Positions 6,696 through 7,833 of a stretch of DNA of 7,833 nt are shown piece after piece. The notes beneath the pieces are model-generated. The model was not told the DNA's origin and did not search any database. It saw only the letters and a program-made list of their open reading frames with translations. How positions within the stretch are numbered: the stretch's first letter is position 1; each line of letters begins with the position of its first letter. The DNA lies in the NCBI GenBank assembly GCA_019308525.1, contig JAFDIC010000175.1:1-7833 (forward strand), written 5' to 3'. This DNA comes from Deltaproteobacteria bacterium (lineage in GTDB: Bacteria > Desulfobacterota > DSM-4660 > Desulfatiglandales > HGW-15). The translations under genes were made by a program, and so were the position numbers.

Positions 6696-7006
6696 AGTCC
6701 GGGAATGGCAAGACCTGGACCTTTACCTCCCGAACAACTTGCCCGCGCAACAATATTCGGAGCACGGGCAAAATCGTTTCTTTCGGGGGTCGAGGTCACT
6801 CGAAAAACATCGTCAAAGGGGTTCTCTATGTCGGCGCCTAAACGCTGGCAGACATAGTTCCAACGAAGAACTACCTTGAAGACCTCATATATCGTTACCG
6901 TTGGAACAACCAGCGAATCCGTGTCATTCAGAGGTGCCAAGAAATGTTTGGCATTCGGCTCGTCCGCGAAGTATGCAAGCCAGCCGGAAGAATCAACAAT
7001 ATTCAT
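6668..7006 (-). pseudogene. Truncated VapC-type PIN-domain toxin
   Basis: Residues 1-48 match the start of a VapC ribonuclease: MNIVDSSGWLAYFADEPNA holds the first catalytic acidic residue (D5), and VVPTVTIYEVFKVVLR holds the second (E41). After R48 (junction about 6862) the product turns into an unrelated tail, WNYVCQRLGADIENPFDD and onward to a stop at 6668, overlapping the end of the ABM gene. The C-terminal half with the remaining acidic residues of the PIN active site is missing, so it should be inactive. Its ATG overlaps the TGA of the upstream ORF (ATGA), the usual vapB-vapC arrangement. The 6696-6862 DNA after the junction has no recognised gene. Confidence 0.75.
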
Positions 7007-7200
7007 AATCTATCTTCCTCACGTTTGAATTCAGTATTCATGCCTTTGAGGAATCCGCGAAGCTCCTTGCTTCGTACAAAGGCCCTTTTCAGGGTTTCAT
7101 CGTCAAGAAAATCCTCTTTACTTAAATTTGCTGACCGATCAATGAGATATTCAATTTCATCCATAATATGGTGCAGGTACTCAAGAGGAAATATTGACAT
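7003..7200 (-). pseudogene. HepT toxin start fused in frame to a VapB (AbrB-type) antitoxin tail
   Basis: The ATG at 7200 has a good ribosome site (GAGAGGTG, about 4-5 nt away) and overlaps the end of mntA by 20 nt, as in MntA-HepT pairs. Residues 1-43 (MSIFPLEYLHHIMDEIEYL ... FLDDETLKRAFVRS) follow the N-terminus of HepT (DUF86 HEPN toxin). The last part, KELRGFLKGMNTEFKREEDRL, is not HepT. It resembles the C-terminus of VapB antitoxins that precede VapC, and its stop overlaps the vapC ATG. The catalytic HEPN motif (RX4-6H) and the Tyr modified by MntA lie in the lost C-terminal part of HepT, and the DNA-binding half of VapB is also lost. The junction is near 7066-7071. The 65-residue product is unlikely to act as either partner. 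Confidence 0.7.
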
Positions 7201-7501
7201 ATTCCACCTCTCTAATAATATGTGGTCCGATGTACGGGCTGAGAGCATCACTTGTGATTAGCTCTACTCGGCGTTCAAGGATTTCCTCCAAAAGAAAGAC
7301 TAGTTGGATAAAATTATCGAAGCTTTTCTTATCTTGCTCAAACTCCACTAGTAAATCTATATCGCTTTCCGGTTTCTGTTCACTACGGACAAAGGACCCA
7401 AAGAGACCCAATTTCCTTACTCCGTAAGACCTTATTTTGTCTTGGTTCGTGCGAATTAACTTCAAAACTTTTTCCTTCGTCTCAATTTCTTTCATTGTCA
7501 T
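7181..7501 (-). CDS. mntA: MntA-type minimal nucleotidyltransferase antitoxin
   Basis: This 106-residue protein belongs to the small DNA-polymerase-beta-like nucleotidyltransferases that neutralise HepT toxins by adding AMP groups to a toxin tyrosine. The active-site signature is complete: GLFGSFVRSEQKPESDIDLL has the GS motif and the DxD pair. The later part, RRVELITSDALSPYIGPHIIREVEYV, matches the usual family ending. The ATG at 7501 is preferred on family N-terminus; a second ATG at 7495 is equally possible, and an upstream ATG (7516) and TTG (7528) would add unusual residues. The ribosome site is weak. It overlaps the hepT start by 20 nt. The toxin partner is truncated, so it is an orphan here. 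The local DNA is AT-richer than the efflux operon, suggesting transfer. Confidence 0.82.
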   Translation of the reverse strand: MTMKEIETKEKVLKLIRTNQDKIRSYGVRKLGLFGSFVRSEQKPESDIDLLVEFEQDKKSFDNFIQLVFLLEEILERRVELITSDALSPYIGPHIIREVEYVNISS

Positions 7502-7538
7502 AGAATTACCTATCATCTTTCTTGTCAATCTATTGGCG

Positions 7539-7580
7539 GTACCGGGTAGCTCAGGGGTGTTGCCACCCCTTTCCCCCTAA
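7539..7580 (-). ncRNA. Group II intron domain VI with candidate branch-point A
   Basis: Directly after domain V, GGGGTG (7569-7564) and CACCCC (7559-7554) form a 6-bp stem capped by GCAA. Below it, GGG on the 5' side can pair with the CCC of GCTACCC, leaving A7547 unpaired as the likely lariat branch point. The intron end would then be 7-8 nt further, at A7540 or C7539. Confidence 0.65.
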
Positions 7581-7614
7581 GAACCCTGCGCGATAGTTTC
7601 CCATCACAGGGCTC
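7581..7614 (-). ncRNA. Group II intron domain V (catalytic hairpin)
   Basis: The minus strand holds exactly 34 nt with every hallmark of domain V. There is a 9-bp lower helix (G1-C34 to U9-G26, with the G3-U32 wobble) and the AGC catalytic triad at 7613-7611. A 2-nt bulge (G24, C25 at 7591-7590) precedes a 5-bp upper helix GAUGG/CUAUC, closed by a GAAA tetraloop (7600-7597). Domain V is the most conserved part of these ribozymes, so this is strong evidence for an intron 3' end even though the protein is deleted. Confidence 0.88.
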
Positions 7615-7675
7615 AAGCCTCTCAAAAGGCAACTCCTGGCGAGCTGCCCGGCTGTTTAACTCCTGAGCGGCATTC

Positions 7676-7705
7676 ATGGCCCGCAGGCTGCATGCAGCCC
7701 GCCAT
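7676..7705. repeat. Imperfect palindrome with perfect 14-bp core at the intron deletion point
   Basis: GGCTGCATGCAGCC (7686-7699) is a perfect palindrome. The flanking ATGG (7676-7679) and CCAT (7702-7705) extend it with two small bulges. Reverse-transcriptase homology ends inside it. It may be the closed stem of intron domain IV left after loss of the ORF. Confidence 0.5.
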
Positions 7706-7833
7706 CTGGCTCGGGCGCCTTGCCAAAGGACGCCATCAACGCCGGGGGTCTTTTTCCCCTTGTTGGAGGTCACCCGTTTCACAGCCAACACCTTGGCGTA
7801 GAACGAGCGGGTTAATAGATATTGGAGGGCTTT

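Larger units (their letters stand above)
7525..7833 (-). pseudogene. ltrA: Group II intron reverse transcriptase/maturase, N-terminal fragment
   Basis: The frame is open from the right edge and gives 102 residues. The first about 51, KALQYLLTRSFYAKVLAVKR then VTSNKGKKTPGVDGVLWQ and GARARWRAACSLR, are the typical N-terminal (RT0 region) domain of bacterial group II intron reverse transcriptases. The match to the family ends near 7681, inside a palindrome. The remaining frame (AMNAAQELNSRAARQ, then LPFERLEPCDGKLSRRVLRG) is simply translated intron RNA, since EPCDGKLSR is domain V read as protein. It stops at TGA 7525-7527, 12 nt past the intron end. Catalytic YADD and later motifs are lost, so it cannot be an active enzyme. 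The start lies outside the window. Confidence 0.8.
7539..7833 (-). mobile_element. 3' part of a group II intron, internally deleted (continues past right edge)
   Basis: Read on the minus strand, the element enters from the right edge within its reverse-transcriptase ORF and loses homology to that ORF near 7681. It then continues through an imperfect palindrome into a complete domain V (7614-7581) and a domain VI-like hairpin with a candidate branch A at 7547. The probable 3' splice end is at 7539-7540 (GGTAC, 7-8 nt after the branch A). Most of the maturase (reverse-transcriptase core, thumb and any endonuclease) is absent. Domains I-III would lie beyond the window. Confidence 0.75.

Noticed and set aside
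7541..7614. Reading the end of the maturase frame as a real protein C-terminus
   Set aside because: It coincides base for base with intron domains V and VI, so the translation is incidental.
1..7833. CRISPR array, rRNA or tRNA gene
   Set aside because: No spaced direct repeats and no tRNA or rRNA-like conserved segments were seen on either strand.

Overview
The window looks like part of a Gram-negative chromosome. It encodes a tripartite-type RND efflux pump and an outer-membrane-type lipoprotein. GC content is moderate, and the proteins are rich in Lys, Glu and Arg. The style of the lipoprotein, the tetratricopeptide remnant and the short monooxygenase-fold protein suggests an anaerobic Desulfobacterota (deltaproteobacterial) lineage. 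That placement is inference from protein style; no marker gene is present.

Region 1 (1-5100, minus strand) is a compact efflux operon read right to left: a TetR/AcrR-type repressor, a periplasmic membrane-fusion protein, then an HAE1/AcrB-like RND transporter whose last residues run off the left edge. The genes overlap by 10 nt and by 4 nt (ATGA), so they are probably translationally coupled. Upstream of the repressor, an exact TATAAT box is overlapped by a 16-bp near-palindrome in the -10/-35 spacer, the expected layout for autorepression of pump and repressor. No TolC-type outer-membrane gene is visible.

Region 2 (5100-6200, plus strand) is divergent. A promoter (TTGACT, 17 bp, TATATA) leads into a short leader with a hairpin and T-run, then a 72-residue lipoprotein with two cysteines in its mature part. 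About 375 bp of non-coding, probably decayed DNA follows. After it comes the start-less C-terminal end of a tetratricopeptide protein and a strong intrinsic terminator.

Region 3 (6200-6700, plus strand) is one short gene of the antibiotic-biosynthesis-monooxygenase (ABM, dimeric alpha/beta barrel) fold, with its own extended -10 promoter and a clear ribosome binding site.

Region 4 (6700-7833, minus strand) is a graveyard of mobile and toxin-antitoxin genes, more AT-rich in its middle part. From upstream to downstream it holds four pieces. First is the 3' part of a group II intron whose reverse-transcriptase ORF is cut short and joined to a well-formed domain V and VI. Second is an apparently intact MntA-type nucleotidyltransferase antitoxin. 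Third is a HepT toxin start fused in frame to the tail of an AbrB-type VapB antitoxin. Fourth is a VapC PIN toxin cut off after 48 residues. The most notable findings are the intron deletion derivative and the HepT-VapB chimera; neither shows as an ordinary gene.
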